A stretch of DNA of 64,000 bases from Gordius sp. MW1 (GCA_964036665.1 OZ038530.1:22528001-22592000); one strand, 5' to 3'. Shown: positions 40,716-59,689, counted from the first letter of the stretch. Numbers and translations: made by a program. The notes: generated from the letters alone by a model not told the origin.

Positions 40716-43259
40716 CAGAGATGTGCACGGGCAATTTTTTAAAATAGGACTACACCTATGTTTGCCCCCTCCAACGATACTCACGACCCCCTAGGATCAG
40801 AAGAGCATCGTAAATCGGTAAAATATACACCTTTATCAGAAACCTCCATATTCCTATCGTCTCGTCGTGCTCAGGGACGTTTAGGAAGAGCGCATTAATT
40901 TTTTTTAGAAATTAATATACGCTCGCCTCCTTCAAAATTATCGAATAGTTTTTTACTAAGACAATCAATCGCCATTGCGATCGCTAAATCCAATTTTTAT
41001 TCCCTGATGGATTAAATGCCCATTAAAGAAGATGAAGAAACGGATAATGTGTTTTAATCATTTTTTTTATAAATGTTTACGTTCTTGTATCTTTTTATTA
41101 ATTCCACTATATATTTAATACTTTTCTTTAATAAAGCATGTCAATTTTAAAAAAAAAATTTCAAAACCCGCGCCCCGCTCGGACCTGTCGAGAACAATTA
41201 TAGGCGCGAAATTTTTTCAAATAACGGGCCCAACATTCTTTTATTTTGATGTATATTAAATGAAAATTTTGTGTCAATATTAAAACAATCCATAACTTAA
41301 ACGGTGAAAATGTTATGTTTGAAATAACCTTAAAAATTGTCGGTCTTAAACTTTTTTTTTCTTCCAATAAGCGACCCACCGTTTCACTAGGAGCACTTAT
41401 AGCTGCATAAAACCATTTAGGGCAAATATTATTGGAAACTATATGTACAAAAATTTAATTTTCTTTGTTTACAACCTTTTAAAAAATGAAACTTCTAGGA
41501 TCCACTTAATTAAAAATCAGAAGTTCAATTTCTATAGATAAATGACGCGACGAAATCAAAATTGATTAAATCATTAATGTAAAAATTAAACAATTACAAA
41601 TTTTGATAAACGTCATGAAAAGCACCAGCACCACTTCTTATATACCAATTACAAAAATAAAAACATTATTAATTTTGTTGGTTGGGCTCGGGCCCACCTA
41701 TACCAAAGTCCGGCCCCGCCTGTTTGGTTACCTAGAGCCCAGCCGGTAATTTTTTTTTAACAAATAGCCCATACATGCTCAGCCCGTTTATAGGTCATCC
41801 GCAGGCCGATAATTTTATTTTTGCAGATGTCAACTTATTTTAATGAAGTTGGCTTTGTTATGTATGATCATCTAAAAGTGAACTTTGAAAATGAACATAC
41901 TAAACCATGGGGAGTATTAATTTGTAATTTAAAAAAACAAGATTTTTAGTATAAGTTTAAATAAGCATGTTAAAAATCTAGACAGATTGAATTATTAACT
42001 TGATTACTAAATTTGTCTCGCATTAATATCCTCTTCCTTTATTTTAAAAATTAGGGTAGTTTTTTGCAGGAGAAATTTTTTCATTTCGAAATCTGCACTC
42101 AAAAGTTTTTGTATAATTGGTCTCAAAAGTAGCTTTTCATCTAAAATTTAATCTCGAATTGATTAAGGTAATAAACAATTTCTATCTCAACACTTAAGAG
42201 TTCTATTAATTTTAATGTGTTTTTACATATAATAGTTAGAAATTTTTTATAATTTTTTGTCATATACGAACTCCCCCCCCCTTGCCTACGCAACTGCAAA
42301 CTAGAAATCTGCTTAGCGTGCCTAAAAGTTCTCAAAACGGGACGGGCTGAAAATTTTATAAACGGGCTCGGACGGGCCGGAAGATTATACAAAGGGGCTT
42401 TACGGACGTAAAATTATAAGAACGGGCTCGCACGGCACTATGATTTTTAAAGCGGTCTTCGAATTCTACTAATTAATTATAAACTTCGCACGAACGCGCT
42501 TAAGAAATATTTTATTTGCATATGTGTTTAAAAGATTTGTTGGAATTAATTTTGTATACTCAATCATATGTACTGTCGCATACATTTGACCGCTAAACTT
42601 AAATTAAATATCTTATTTTATTCGTTTGATTTTTCCTTATAACATAAGATAGTTGCTTCTTGATATATTAATATAAGTAAGTACATGGGCGTAGCCAAAG
42701 GGGGGTCAGGGAGAGGCGGCTGCCCCCCTCTAAATCTAGAAGATTACTAAAATTATGGCTAAATATCAAAAAACTATCATTATGCACCTCCCTAAATAAT
42801 AATTAATGCCCCCTTCTAATCTCAATGCTGGCTACGCTACGCCCATTTATGACTCCTTTTTAGTTACAATGCCTTAAAATTTTTCTTTGTTAAATTATTT
42901 CAAATTTGTATAAATGATTTTTTAATTGTTCAACTTTTAGCTGGCATATAGAAAGTACCTATTACTCTAAATTTAACTTTGATTGTTTGGCTTAGCCACA
43001 TGGCCTTACTAATAATTTTAACCTTTTTGATACATATTAAAATCGATTCATTGAAGATTTGCAAAAATTATAATGCTAAATGTTGTTTATTAAATCGCAA
43101 AATATTCAACTGAGTAACCCTAAAATGTAATTGAGATCTGCAAGGGTAGGCCCAACTTGTTAGCCAAAACGCACGGGCACCAGCTCGGGCAGGCTTAGAA
43201 GTTCTTGAAACGGGTACAGATGGGCCCACCTTCTAAAAATGCCCCGTTGCACATCTCTG
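40716..43259. mobile_element. 2.5-kb TIR element with CAGAGATGTGCA ends
   Basis: The left end CAGAGATGTGCACGGGC and the reverse-complemented right end CAGAGATGTGCAACGGGGC form a terminal inverted repeat. GGGCTCGGGCCC-type blocks recur inside (41685-41780, 42340-42440, 43140-43230). No transposase motif and no target duplication were found. A CATGGGCGTAGCC MITE is nested at 42684-42846. Confidence 0.5.
42684..42846. mobile_element. CATGGGCGTAGCC-type MITE nested in a larger element
   Basis: Left end CATGGGCGTAGCCAAAGG; right end ATGCTGGCTACGCTACGCCCAT with a duplicated CTACG. C-runs and G-runs lie inside. Confidence 0.65.
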
Positions 43260-43403
43260 CTGCAAACAACGATGGGAAAAAGTATGATACTACCGTTAAA
43301 CATCTTACATGGTTATAGCTCAAATAAACGAAAGAATTATTATGAGTAAGAAAATTTTTTATCAAGACACTAATCCTAATGCTTATAGTGATACTATAAA
43401 AAA

Positions 43404-43620
43404 CCAGTGTTGTAAAAAGACCTGGGTCTTTTTAGCCGACCTTTGGTCTTAGTCGACTAAACCAAAGCAGACCAAAGATCTTTTGGTCTGGTTTGGTTTA
43501 GTCGACCTTTAGGTTTAGCCGATATTTGAAAAACAGACCAAAAGGTTGTTGGTGTATTTTGCTTAGCCAACCTTTAGGCTTAGTCATATTTTTGTTAATA
43601 GACCAACTTTGGTTTGGTTT
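43404..43620. mobile_element. TAGTGTTGTAAAA MITE with tandem GGTCGACC modules
   Basis: It starts CCAGTGTTGTAAAAAGACCTGG. It contains repeated GACCTTTGGTCTTAGTCGAC / GACCAAAGATCTTTTGGTC modules, so it can fold strongly, but the right terminus is lost. Confidence 0.55.
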
Positions 43621-43770
43621 AGGTGTTTTGGGGTGGGAGAAAATTAATATATAATTTAATGAGTGACTTTAAAATCAAGCATAATCGGTAGTTTTTAGTT
43701 GTACTGATTTGATTTTTATTATTGATACCTAGCTGTAATATATAATTTTAGGAATTAATCATTTGTCACC

Positions 43771-44064
43771 CTAATTCGGTGACAATTGTCGCTTATGAAG
43801 TAAAATAAATTGTTTAAACGAAAATTGGTGGATTAGGGTGTCATAAAATTGTTGCAACATAAAATTTAAATTTGTCACCTTATCTTGGTGACAATTGTCA
43901 TAGTTGTCATTTTTAGAGCTAAGATATATTCTTTTAACGAAAATTGGTGGGTCGCGCATTGTGGAATCCACTAAGCGCGATATTAACCATTTAGGCGCAC
44001 CGGTGTAATTTCTACACCACACCAGTTGATCTACATTATATTTTGGAATAGCATTATTGCTCAC
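43771..44064 (-). pseudogene. Gypsy-like integrase C-terminal fragment
   Basis: A 97-codon open frame begins near NVDQLVWCRNYTGAPKWLIS. This resembles the V-x-V-R-N-Y-x-G-x-x-K-W pattern C-terminal to Gypsy integrase catalytic domains. The rest (LVDSTMRDPPIFVKRIYL) diverges and no other pol domain is adjacent. Assignment is tentative. Confidence 0.4.
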
Positions 44065-44489
44065 AACAGGGCTCCGCTAGAGCTAATATTTTCCGGACCT
44101 AACCTAGACAAAACATCGGCCAATCCGTTATCCTCTCCTTTACGATATATCAACGTTAGTGGAAAGTTACCTAACACTAATAACATATTCTTTCTTAAAA
44201 TCAATAATAATGATGATTATTATATATTTTCTTTTTGGACATTGACGGTTATTAAAGTATATAATATGAATAATAAAAAATCGCATGATACAAAGGGGGG
44301 GGGGGATCTTGCAGCAGGCGCACGTAAATCATAAGTATCGTGCGACGCAAAGGGGGAGGGGGAACTCATTCATGACACATTGTTAAAAGCTTCTCTCAAA
44401 TGAGCCAAATCTTAACCAAATCCCTTTCTTGAAGGGGGAGATGTGTCCTGACTGTTCTTCATTAACTCCATAAAATAAAGGTTTTTTTA

Positions 44490-44830
44490 TAAAAGGACTA
44501 CACCTGCATCGATCTATTTGCACCCTCCAGCGATACTCACAATTTACTAGTCGATAAAACATTGTAAATGCTTAAAATTTACTTTAGTAGAATTCTCCAT
44601 ATTTATTCTCATCGTTTTGCCATGCGTGACGTTCAGGAAGGATGCTCTTATTGTAAAGAACTTAGTAAAGACTCAACCCTCTTTAAAATTTTCAATAGTT
44701 TTTTTGCCAGAAAATCAATCGCAATTGTTATTGCAAAACCTAATTTTTATTCCGTAAGAAGTTTGATGCCCATTTTTAAAGAAGTTAAGTAAACTGATTG
44801 TATCTCTTAATTATTTTATTTATAACTATT
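44490..44830. repeat. Second copy of the 40740-41080 segment
   Basis: The stretch from GGACTACACCTGCATC to CTAATTTTTATTCC corresponds to 40747-41005 (GGACTACACCTATG, CCAACGATACTCAC, TCCATATT, AAATTTTTATTCC-like). A 74-codon ORF here has no recognised domain and is not conserved in the other copy. Confidence 0.5.
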
Positions 44831-44906
44831 TTCATTTATTTTCTTTTTTGAAATTTTATTATGAAATCAACACAAAGGTCTCCTAATAAAACGTTAAAAA
44901 ATATTT

Positions 44907-45622
44907 GGTGCCTTATCAACTTGCCGAAAATTATCTTGCCGAATTCACCCTGGGACATTAACGACCATATCCTTATTATCATAAAGAGGCCCTAAATTGA
45001 GTATCTTTTATTATAATTATCAATTTTATTATAAAAAATACCTAAATTATTACTTTAATCCGAAATTGAATGATTAATATGCTTTTTTGTTGGGGGACAT
45101 TTTCTATTGGGGACATTTTTTAACATTGGAACATTCAATTCGGCCCTTTCAAGTCAACTCAGAAACGGTCAACTGGGAAAAAACCTTCTAATCTCATCTA
45201 ATCTCCCCAATCTAGCAGTGAGCCGAACACCAACCACCTAATCTCACCTAATCTCAACAAACTAATCAGAAAGCGGCTGCGCATACCTACTAGGGTAAGG
45301 GTTAGAGTTAGGTAAGGGTTAGAGTTATGGTAAGGGTTAGAGTTAGGGTTAGGATTATCCATTTATACTCCAATATAAAATAATCTATCACATTAATGCA
45401 TAATTGTTAAGTAGTTTAATATTGTTCGATTTGTAGCTTTTTATATTTATATTTATTATAAAAGTTATAACATTATGCAAATTGAACTTTACAAGCGTAT
45501 GTTCATATGTTTTAAAAGCATTAACAACGACATCCATCCATCGTTTTTGTTCAGTTGTATATTTCCCAGTTGACCCGGATTCCAATTCGGCAATATGGGT
45601 TTCGGCAAGTTGACAGGCCACC
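44907..45622. mobile_element. Telomere-core TIR element abutting SARS1
   Basis: The ends are GGTGCCTTATCAACTTGCC and, reverse-complemented, GGTGGCCTGTCAACTTGCC. The flanks AAAATATTT (44898-44906) and AAAACATTT (45623-45631) differ at one of nine positions. The interior includes GGTAAGGGTTAGAGTTAGG-type telomere-like units at 45292-45352 and a minus-strand ORF without recognised homology. It ends 35 nt before the SARS1 start codon. Confidence 0.7.
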
Positions 45623-45657
45623 AAAACATTTGACGTGATTCACTCATTTATTGCAAC

Positions 45658-51518
<5,861 letters not shown>

Positions 51519-51670
51519 AGCTTTACCAGATCAATTGAAAATACACATTTAAATGGACGATTTATGGATTTTGTTTGCAATTTTTTTATTTTTCAAGTCG
51601 CTGCTATTCCATATTGTTTTTATATTTATAATTCACCGTTGTATGCTTGTGGTGGTCAAAATAAGCGTTA

Positions 51671-51676
51671 AATAAA
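51671..51676 (+). terminator. Polyadenylation signal after SARS1
   Basis: AATAAA lies 153 nt after the SARS1 stop codon; it is the first perfect hexamer in the presumed 3' UTR. Confidence 0.5.
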
Positions 51677-51719
51677 TTGGATATCAAAAGAATGTTACAT
51701 TTGAATTGGATAGCTTCAC

Positions 51720-53293
51720 AGTGTTTGAGTTAAATGAGTTTAGAAAAATATGGCTTGTTAGCTTTATTTTGTATAGAGATGACATAAACAACTGATTTCA
51801 TAGCCTATAGCTCAGTTATTTTTTGAACAAAACAACATATCATAGACTTGTTTTTACTCGTGCGGGCCTGATGCGGCCGAATTTTTAGTTTTTTTTGCCG
51901 GCCGAATGCGGGCCAAAAAGTCGTGATGTTGATATATTTTTGTCGATCGGACTTAAAAATTCAACTTCCCGGTTACACAACGAAGGTGTGTCAAAGTTAA
52001 GCCGCCTGGGATTTTTATAAATTCAAAAAAATCGTAAGGGATTTAGCAACAGTAGAATCGTAATTATTTAGTTTATTAAAAATTGAAAAAGAACTAATAA
52101 CTATACTAAGCATACATATATTTTATTTAATTATACTGTAAATAAGACGTGAATTGTTTAATAATCTTAAATAAATACCGTGTAATTTACATTTTAAAAT
52201 ATTTGTAAAATTTGTAGTATAAATACAGAAATTGATCTAGTTATAATAAGCAAACGACGTAGAAAACATAGCTTAAACTAATAAGAAAATTTCGTCTAGT
52301 TGAAATATATAAGAAAGAATGTTATTTATTTCTAATTAAGTTTCGCCAACAAACCATTTACTTATGATTTTGAATTGTGATAAAGCTTCATTTGAAATTG
52401 TTGAGCTTATTGCAATATTTTTGCTTTATCTTAAGAAGACTTTCATTATGCTTCACTGTAAAATAGTTATATCTGACTTAGGTTACTTAATCTCGAAAAA
52501 TGGATTTAATTAGATAGACGAACTATTGTGTAATTCTTAAATTTTATATTGGACTCCACTCTAGGCAAATAATTACCATATGAAGTTTTAAAGTCTATGG
52601 TCTTATACATCGTGTGCTTTTTAAATTTTATTATAGATATTTTATTGAGTATCAGCTATGTAAGAAATTTTCCCAAATATTGATTAAAAGTTACAAAATG
52701 AGCTGAAAGCATACACTCATGGGCATAGCTAGAGGGTGGCAGGGATGAGCGGGTGCCCCCCTCTAAATTTAAATATTTTTAAAATTTAATATAGAGATGG
52801 CAAGATTTATTAAAAATTATCAATTTGGCCCTCCCTAAACCTTATTTCCCCCCTCTATATCCAATCCTGGCTACGTCCATCCACCTTGTTTTAGCTATAA
52901 TAGCGAAATTGTAATAGCTATATGTTAGTTGGACATTTATGTATAATCATAGACTAATTTAATATGTGGTGTATAACGTTCATTTAATATAACAAGCGTG
53001 AACAATGCATTCAATTGACAAGATAATTATTTATTGTTACTTTTTTTCGATCATTGGATTAATAGAAGGTTAAAACAAGATAAGATTATTATAATGTATT
53101 TGCTCTAACGCTAATAAGTTTTTATTAATGATAATTAAATAAATGCATGTTGTTATTTCAACGTATAATTAGGCTGGTACGAAGGTGCATTTATAGTTGA
53201 ATTGAATGTTCTCATAGGAAAATGCCTAAATTAAATACAATTAGTAATATAAATTAGATGTAAAGTTGTATATTTATATATCAAATATATTAC
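51720..53293. other. Intergenic region between SARS1 and the unknown minus-strand gene
   Basis: It contains a CGGGCC-rich fragment (about 51868-51915) and a CATGGGCGTAGCC-type MITE at 52718-52879 (CATGGGCATAGCTAGAGG to CTGGCTACGTCCATCC). Further 3' exons of the minus-strand gene may lie here but I could not identify any. Confidence 0.4.
52718..52879. mobile_element. CATGGGCGTAGCC-type MITE
   Basis: Inverted ends CATGGGCATAGCTAG and CTGGCTACGTCCAT enclose C-rich blocks as in other copies. No exact duplication. Confidence 0.6.
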
Positions 53294-55408
53294 TAAAATC
53301 TCCACGCCTTTTGGGCCATTTTGATTTGCAGTTATTATTTGACTTTTACCATTGCGGGCATAATTAAAGGCCTTATAAACCTGACTTGGTTTAGGGTCAT
53401 TATAAGTTGCCCACATATCTTCAGAATCAATCTCCAATCCTGTCAAAAATGCGACATTACTAATAGAATTTTTAAAACAAATATCGCTAGACCAAACATA
53501 TAAATATGTATATATAAATATACACATCAATTTTATTCATTTTATAATCTGTAACTGTTCATTAATTTATGTATATATACATTTACTTCCTTAATTTTTA
53601 TATTTTGGATCAGTTTTAATAACGTTTATAACTTCAAGTACAAAAATATTATTACCGATATTCAGTTTTTTATTAGAGGTCGCCTCAACTTTAACCTGTC
53701 TCGCATTCGGTGGTATAATGCAGAGAATGAAGTTTTCTATACAACAGCAAAAAATTATATATTGGATTAAAGAATAATTGCAGTTTAAACGATTATGTTT
53801 TAATCGCACATAAAATATTGATAGAGATAACATAAAGATGAAATCAAATAAATATATTAGCGTCAAACGTATTTCTTATATAAAAGGATTTTATAACATA
53901 TTAAATATAGTTAACATCAGATATTTCTCAACTTAGATATTTATACTTCAAGTTTTATATTAGACTCTTTAGTCTATTTATAAGAAATCTTTATACATTT
54001 TTAAGATTATGTCTATTCATAGCGCTTATTATACTTTATGTATACAATTCCTTTTATGATTAAAACTAACCTAACGGCTTTAAATTGATGGTTTTTCCGA
54101 CATCAGGACTTGGTGGATTGTAGTGACTCTCTTTCGTTGTCGTAAATATCTCATTCGTTTTAGTGGGGGCGTCTGTAAAAGTTGGTTGCTTAGTTTTGCT
54201 AGTTTGAACAGTAGATTCATCTGTTGTCTCATCACTAGGTTCATTCCTGATTTAATTTTAACGTTACAAATAACACTAACGCCCTAACTATAGACTAGAT
54301 AGACTGCTCATCAACTTTAAAAACCGCGCCATTTTGAAATTTGCACAAATAAGGGAGGGCATATAGATTAGAGTTTTGGTTAATTAAAGTGTTTTTAAAA
54401 CTTAATAAATAAATGTTACATTAAAAACAGCATTTTAAAATAAATAAGATCTACAGAATTTATAAAAATACTGTGATTATGTGATGTTAAAGCAATTTAG
54501 TGCCATCTGCATTTTACTAAATAATCATTTATTAACTAATGAGGAAGGTAAAATCACGTTTTCTGTTTTAACAATGGGTTACACTGCCTAAAGACATGGC
54601 GGATAGTTAAGTGCGAAATGGTGGATTTATTGGTGCACATATACTATATGAAACATATGACATGAGTAGTCTAGTAGTCTCTACCTAACTAAAATATGAA
54701 ATTAAAGTTACGAGCATAAAGTAAAGTATTTGCCAAACTATAAAACTAATGTTTATTAAAATAAAAATAAGTTATCGTATTTTAACAACTTTACCCGTCA
54801 TCAAGGTAATAATAGTATTCATCGCTATTCCCTAGGTATATAGTATAACAAAGTAAAATTACTTTACCAATAAATATTATAAAGATTCGTTGCTTTTAAG
54901 TAAACATCAAATAAATGTTAATAAAAATTTATGTTTTTTAATTATTATAATTACTACCATCATTTTCTCCGTAATCATCCGCCAATTTTTCCACTTTCTG
55001 CGTAAATTTAAATTTATCAATAATGTTGTAGTCAATTAATAATTTAAAAATAGGCTATATATTTATATTTACCAGAAAGGGTAGAACTTTTTGATTATGA
55101 TCAATATTTTTTATAACGTTAGCCATTCCATTAATACGATACTCTATTAAATACATAATTTTCTAAAAGTTTATATTATCATTGTTACCTGATACCAAAA
55201 TTAGTACAATTCCCGATGTGAAAAATATTGAAGAAACTCTATAAAGCAGACTTGAAATAAATAATTTTAATATTACCCAAACATTTTAAAGGAGTTGAAT
55301 TTAAATTAAAAAAAATGAAATGAAACTAGATCTATTCCTTTTAACCTGCATTTGTTTGGCATAATGTTTTTGTTTTGATTTTGTAAACAACTTTGTAAGA
55401 TCAATATC
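53294..55408 (-). CDS. Unrecognised multi-exon gene, Ser/Thr-rich and acidic
   Basis: Six exons with good splice sites join in one frame: 55408-55346, 54997-54958, 54831-54795, 54246-54071, 53736-53656, 53439-53294. Phases agree at every junction. The joined peptide starts DIDLTKLFTKSKQKHYAK, then KVEKLADDYGEND, an acidic tyrosine-rich stretch NSDEYYYYLDDGNEPSDE, and a Thr/Pro-rich linker (TTDESTVQTSKTKQPTFTD, FTTTKESHYNPPSPD). A more globular part follows (ENFILCIIPPNARQVKVEA, GLEIDSEDMWATYNDPKP, YKAFNYARNGKSQIITANQN). The linker and sulfation-like YYYY motif suggest an extracellular protein, but no signal peptide exon was found and I recognise no family. Both ends are open. After 53294 the frame could run on to a stop near 53233. 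A P-derived MITE (54291-54683) lies in one intron. Confidence 0.6.
54291..54683. mobile_element. P-element-derived MITE with exact 8-bp duplication
   Basis: CCTAACTA is duplicated at 54283-54290 and 54684-54691. Left end TAGACTAGATAGACTGCTC and reverse-complemented right end TAGAGACTACTAGACTACTC. Much of the interior matches 11714-11990. It lies in an intron of the unrecognised minus-strand gene. Confidence 0.8.
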
Positions 55409-55484
55409 CTCAATCGATAAAAATTATACTCTAACAAAATCTAGTCAAATAAACAAGTTTAACAAAGCATATAAATATGAAAAG

Positions 55485-55645
55485 CATGGGCGTAGCCAGG
55501 GGTGGCAGGGAGAGGCGCTGCCCCCCTAAATTAAGAAATTCTAAAAATTTGATACACTAGGCCTAAATTTCAAAAATTTACTATATTGCCCCTCCCTAAA
55601 GTACTACTGCCCCCCCCCTCTCGTTTTAATCCTAGCTACGCCCAT
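55485..55645. mobile_element. CATGGGCGTAGCC-type MITE
   Basis: Left CATGGGCGTAGCCAGGGGTG; right CCTAGCTACGCCCAT; two C-runs inside. A left-half relative is at 57613-57760. Confidence 0.65.
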
Positions 55646-56514
55646 AGTTGCAAGCGTCTTGAGATAAATAATATCGATATTTTGACAAGGTTTCGAAGTT
55701 GTTGACAAATGCTGATTTTAAATATGGTATATTTACTTAAGGTAATTGGTGCCTCTAACCGACCAGGCTCCGCAAAAATAACATTATAAAGTCGAAGTAT
55801 AAAAATGGGAAACATATAAAAATTAAGAGTGGGTGTAGTAAAAATAAATAAATCAACATTCGAAAGCGTCGCATTATGTCCGTTAAGGCCAGCTGTCAGC
55901 CAGGGATTTTAAAATTATATTTTGCGATTAAAATACCTATTTTTTGTTTAAGTAAAAAGTTGGTGGAACATTTGGAGACCAAGCAAAGCCGGCTGAATTT
56001 GTTAAAAAGTCCCAGAGCATTGTAATTTGATTGGACAGAGCGAAAATGTCAATACAAGTTAAATCCTATTTAAGGGACCTCATGCCCGCAAGTGAAGCCC
56101 GTTTAAATTTAATGACATTCTTATTACACAATAGAAAAATAAAATTATAAGTGAACTATTTTCAGGTATATAAACTCAAATATATCTAAGTTTAAATTTG
56201 TTTGTTGAACCTCTCACTAGTAAAGCCATACATAGATATTGTTAAGTCCGAGCCCGACGTTTTATTTATAATTTGCTCAAGACCGACAATGCCTTTTATG
56301 GCTTTGGTCCGACTTGGGCCCGAGCCCGGCCTATTTTTTAGATTTGAGCAAATTTTACATATGAAAGTGTTTTTTACTTTATAAACATACTTGCTGACCC
56401 GGCAAACGTTGTTTTGCTAAAAATACAATTTTCTTAAATATAATAAAATTCGAGAAAACTTCAGCCTTGTATGCATGACGTCATTATTGTATATGATGCT
56501 GTAAATATAACTGG

Positions 56515-56800
56515 CACGGAAATGTCCGATATTTTTAAAACTAAAAGGAATTTTAGTAAAAAAGCTATTTTACCCCTGGCCGCCCTGGGCATCCGTGGTT
56601 AAATTTTCGCGCGAATCGGGCCAATAGTTTCAGAGTTTAGCCCTTTTTTAAAACGTAATGTCCGATATTTTTAAAACTAAAAGGAATTTTAGGATTCTGA
56701 AAAAGCTATTTTACCCCTGGCCGCCCTGGGCATCTACGGCTAAATTTTCGCGCGAATCGGGCGGGTAGTTTCAGAATTTAGCCCTTATCCACATACATAC
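56515..56800. repeat. Tandem duplication of about 130 bp
   Basis: Two adjacent copies share AATGTCCGATATTTTTAAAA, TACCCCTGGCCGCCCTGGGC, AAATTTTCGCGCGAATCGGG and TAGTTTCAGA. The second is followed by CATACATACATAC-type repeats. It looks like the terminal unit of a dispersed repeat, duplicated locally. Confidence 0.65.
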
Positions 56801-58336
56801 ATACACTATACACTACACACATACATAGATTACTACTTTATATATCTAGATAATGGATTTGATTGTTCTAGATCATAGACTATTCTAGATACACAATTTA
56901 TTTTCACTTTCACATACAGGTTTTTGAGAATTTATGAGCTGTCTTAAGTCCACAGATCGAAATTATCTTCAATTTTACAATTTCCATGGTGTTTTTCAAC
57001 TTAATTAATCCTCGAATTGAAAACAGGATAATGGATTAGAGTATTTAATACTCTTGTTTTTCAATTTTTTTTTCGAACCTGCGAATCTAAAAATAAATTT
57101 TATTTAAAGGTCTTAAACAAATAATCTTTATAAATCATTAACATATTTTATCTTAAATTTTTATAACTACTATCTTTGTTCTATATATAAGATTCAAATT
57201 TACAATTAGATAAAAAAAGAAGGGAATGAGATTAAAAAGCTCTATTATAGACGTTGTAAGAAGAAATAAGTTTGTGATATTTATGGGTATTTGTTGTCTT
57301 AGGTTTGCCTCGGGCCTGACTTAGACCTCAATCGGCTTGGTTCAAAGGCAGACCTTAGCCCAAGACCCGAATATTTGTTTAGCTTTTGTCCGAACCCGGC
57401 TCGGAACCTTTCGAGCCGGGTCTGGTTTCGGGCCCGTTTAGGGCATGGTTAAAGGTTGGATTTCTTCCAATTTTTTCATCATTCCGACTAAGCCATTTAA
57501 ATCTTTTGTTCATTATATAATCAAGGTATATTTGAGAATCAATATTAACTTAAATAAGTTTAAAAAATCGGACTTATTCACACTTTTAAGTGAAGAATGT
57601 TATTTACGGTCATGGGCGTAGCCAAGGGAGGACAGGGAGAGGCGGCTGCTTCCCTCTAAATCCAAAAATTCAAAATTTGATAAAAAAAAATATGGCTAAA
57701 ATTTCAAAAAATGACACTTTGCCCCTCCCTAAATCATTATTGCCCCCCTCTAATCCCGCTATGTACAGCATACTAGTAAGTTTGAAATTTGTAATTGCTT
57801 ATCATGTTGTACAATATTTACATTTTTAGAAATCATGGCTATTTTTTGATTCCCACTTTGCTGTTATGTATTTTATTTGGAGCAGGCTTCTTTAAAATAT
57901 TAAACATTATACATTTAACAGAGCTGTAATTAGGTCGCGTTTATTTAAACAGAAGTGCAAAATTTAAAAAATACAGGTAAATATATTGATTTGAATAATT
58001 CATTTAGTGAATTTAAATGAGGTCACTCACTTGAAAAAGGTTATTTGAGAAACTCTTGCACGTTTACCTAGGCAATAAAAAAAGTTAATTATGGGATATC
58101 GATAAGCAACATTTTATATTTATTTATCTTTTATAATTTGTTAATGCTTGGTTATAAATGGTTTTACTCCCTCCAATATATATTATTGAGTTTAAGACAT
58201 TTTTGTAAATTCAGAATTTAATGTTACTTAACAAAGGAAACAGTTTTAGTTCGTCGTTCCTTCCTTATAAAAAACTAATTCAGTTCCGAAAAGAACTAAC
58301 ATTATCTTAATTATATATAAGTATAACTAATAATCA

Positions 58337-59165
58337 TAGGCGTAGCCAAGATTGCCTCATGGGGGGGGGGGGGTTCAAAAACAATTTGATAAATAATACT
58401 ATTAAACAAAAATTTATTAAACTTATATACAGTAGTGGCGGAGGCAGGACTATCTAATAAGGGGGGGGGGGGGGGGGTAAAATGTGTGTCAAAGAATTTT
58501 GCTTAAACAAAAACTAATTAAAATTATATAAATTCAATTCAATGTCTACGATGGGTTTTTGGTGAAAAATGCATTAATGATATCTTCAAAAACACAAATT
58601 GCCTTCCAATTGTTGTGTTTGTGCTAATTAGGGCTATTGTTTGAACTAAACACTTGCATGGGCCTTTTAGGCTCCCCACCAGTACCAAAAATTGTCCCGC
58701 CCCGGGACCGTTTTAGGAATGCACAGGTCCAGCCTACACCTTCCCAACAAATTCTTATATATTCTGCGTAAACATTTTTGTCAATACTAAAACAATCATT
58801 TATTTATATTTTAATAATGTTCGATATTATTTAAGTTATATATATCAGTCTCAAACAGGCTTTTGTTTCTTCCAACAAGTAACGCGCCGTTAAATTTTCA
58901 CTAGTAGCCTTTCAAGCTGCATAAAGCCATTTATGATGAAGCTATATGCAAGGTAAATTTTATGTAACAAAATATACCTATTTTTGTTAATGTTTGACGG
59001 TACTTTTTTTAAAAATAAAAACTTTTGGAATCCACTAAATTAAAAATTACAAGTTCTATGATTAAATAGCAAACAAAAATTAAGATAGATTTAATTATAT
59101 TGTTAAGTTAAATAATAATAAAAATTTAAAAACATCATAAAACACCATTTTTATATATTACTCGG
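58337..59165. repeat. Dispersed repeat, second copy of 13105-14030
   Basis: It starts CATAGGCGTAGCCAAGATTGCC. Shared stretches with the first copy include AACAAGTAACGCGCCGTTAA and CAAGGTAAATTTTATG-like sequence. It contains runs of 12 and 17 G. No coding capacity. Confidence 0.55.
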
Positions 59166-59178
59166 GCCTTCGGCCCTC

Positions 59179-59275
59179 GTGGGAAGCAGGAGGGGGGAAG
59201 GGGAGGAAGAGAATGGGGGGAAGGGAAGAGGGGAAGAGAAGGGGGGAGGGAGGTGCAGGAGGGAAGGGAGAACGA
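59179..59275. repeat. Polypurine (G/A) tract
   Basis: Nearly all bases over about 95 nt are G or A (units like GGGGAAGG and GGAGGG) on the plus strand. The open frame here is a consequence of that bias. Confidence 0.8.
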
Positions 59276-59689
59276 AACTCATCTATACTCCGTATAAACG
59301 TAGCATATTTGCTATGCAATTTATGGGCGAGAAAGGTGGGAAGGGGCGAGAATGCCTATAGGGGGGTATAAAATGCAAATGATTAGTTAATTATTTATAC
59401 AAATATTTAAAAAGTTGAATTTTTGTAAAACCTTTGTTGAGGTATAGGTTTTCTTTCATTCATTCTTAATTATCAACTTCTAAATTAATCAAAAGGACGA
59501 AAGGAACACATATAGAGGGTATGACCTTGGAAAAGCCAATAGTCATCCTTCCAAAACATCAACTTTCAATTTAGAGTTTTTTTGATACTGTATGAATTTA
59601 AACATTTGGTGTAGGCGACCCATAATTTGAATTATGACTATAGACTCTATTCAAATCATGCGCATATGTATAGTATAAACAAGATATTT

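Noticed and set aside
44568-44792. 74-codon ORF with two cysteines (CSYCKEL)
   Set aside because: The sequence is a repeat also present at 40740-41080, where the frame is not kept.
45388-45624. 78-codon minus-strand ORF upstream of SARS1
   Set aside because: It begins in the right inverted arm of the TIR element 44907-45622 and has no recognisable domain, so it is treated as part of the element.
59179-59361. Gly/Glu/Arg-rich ORF
   Set aside because: Composition follows directly from the polypurine tract.
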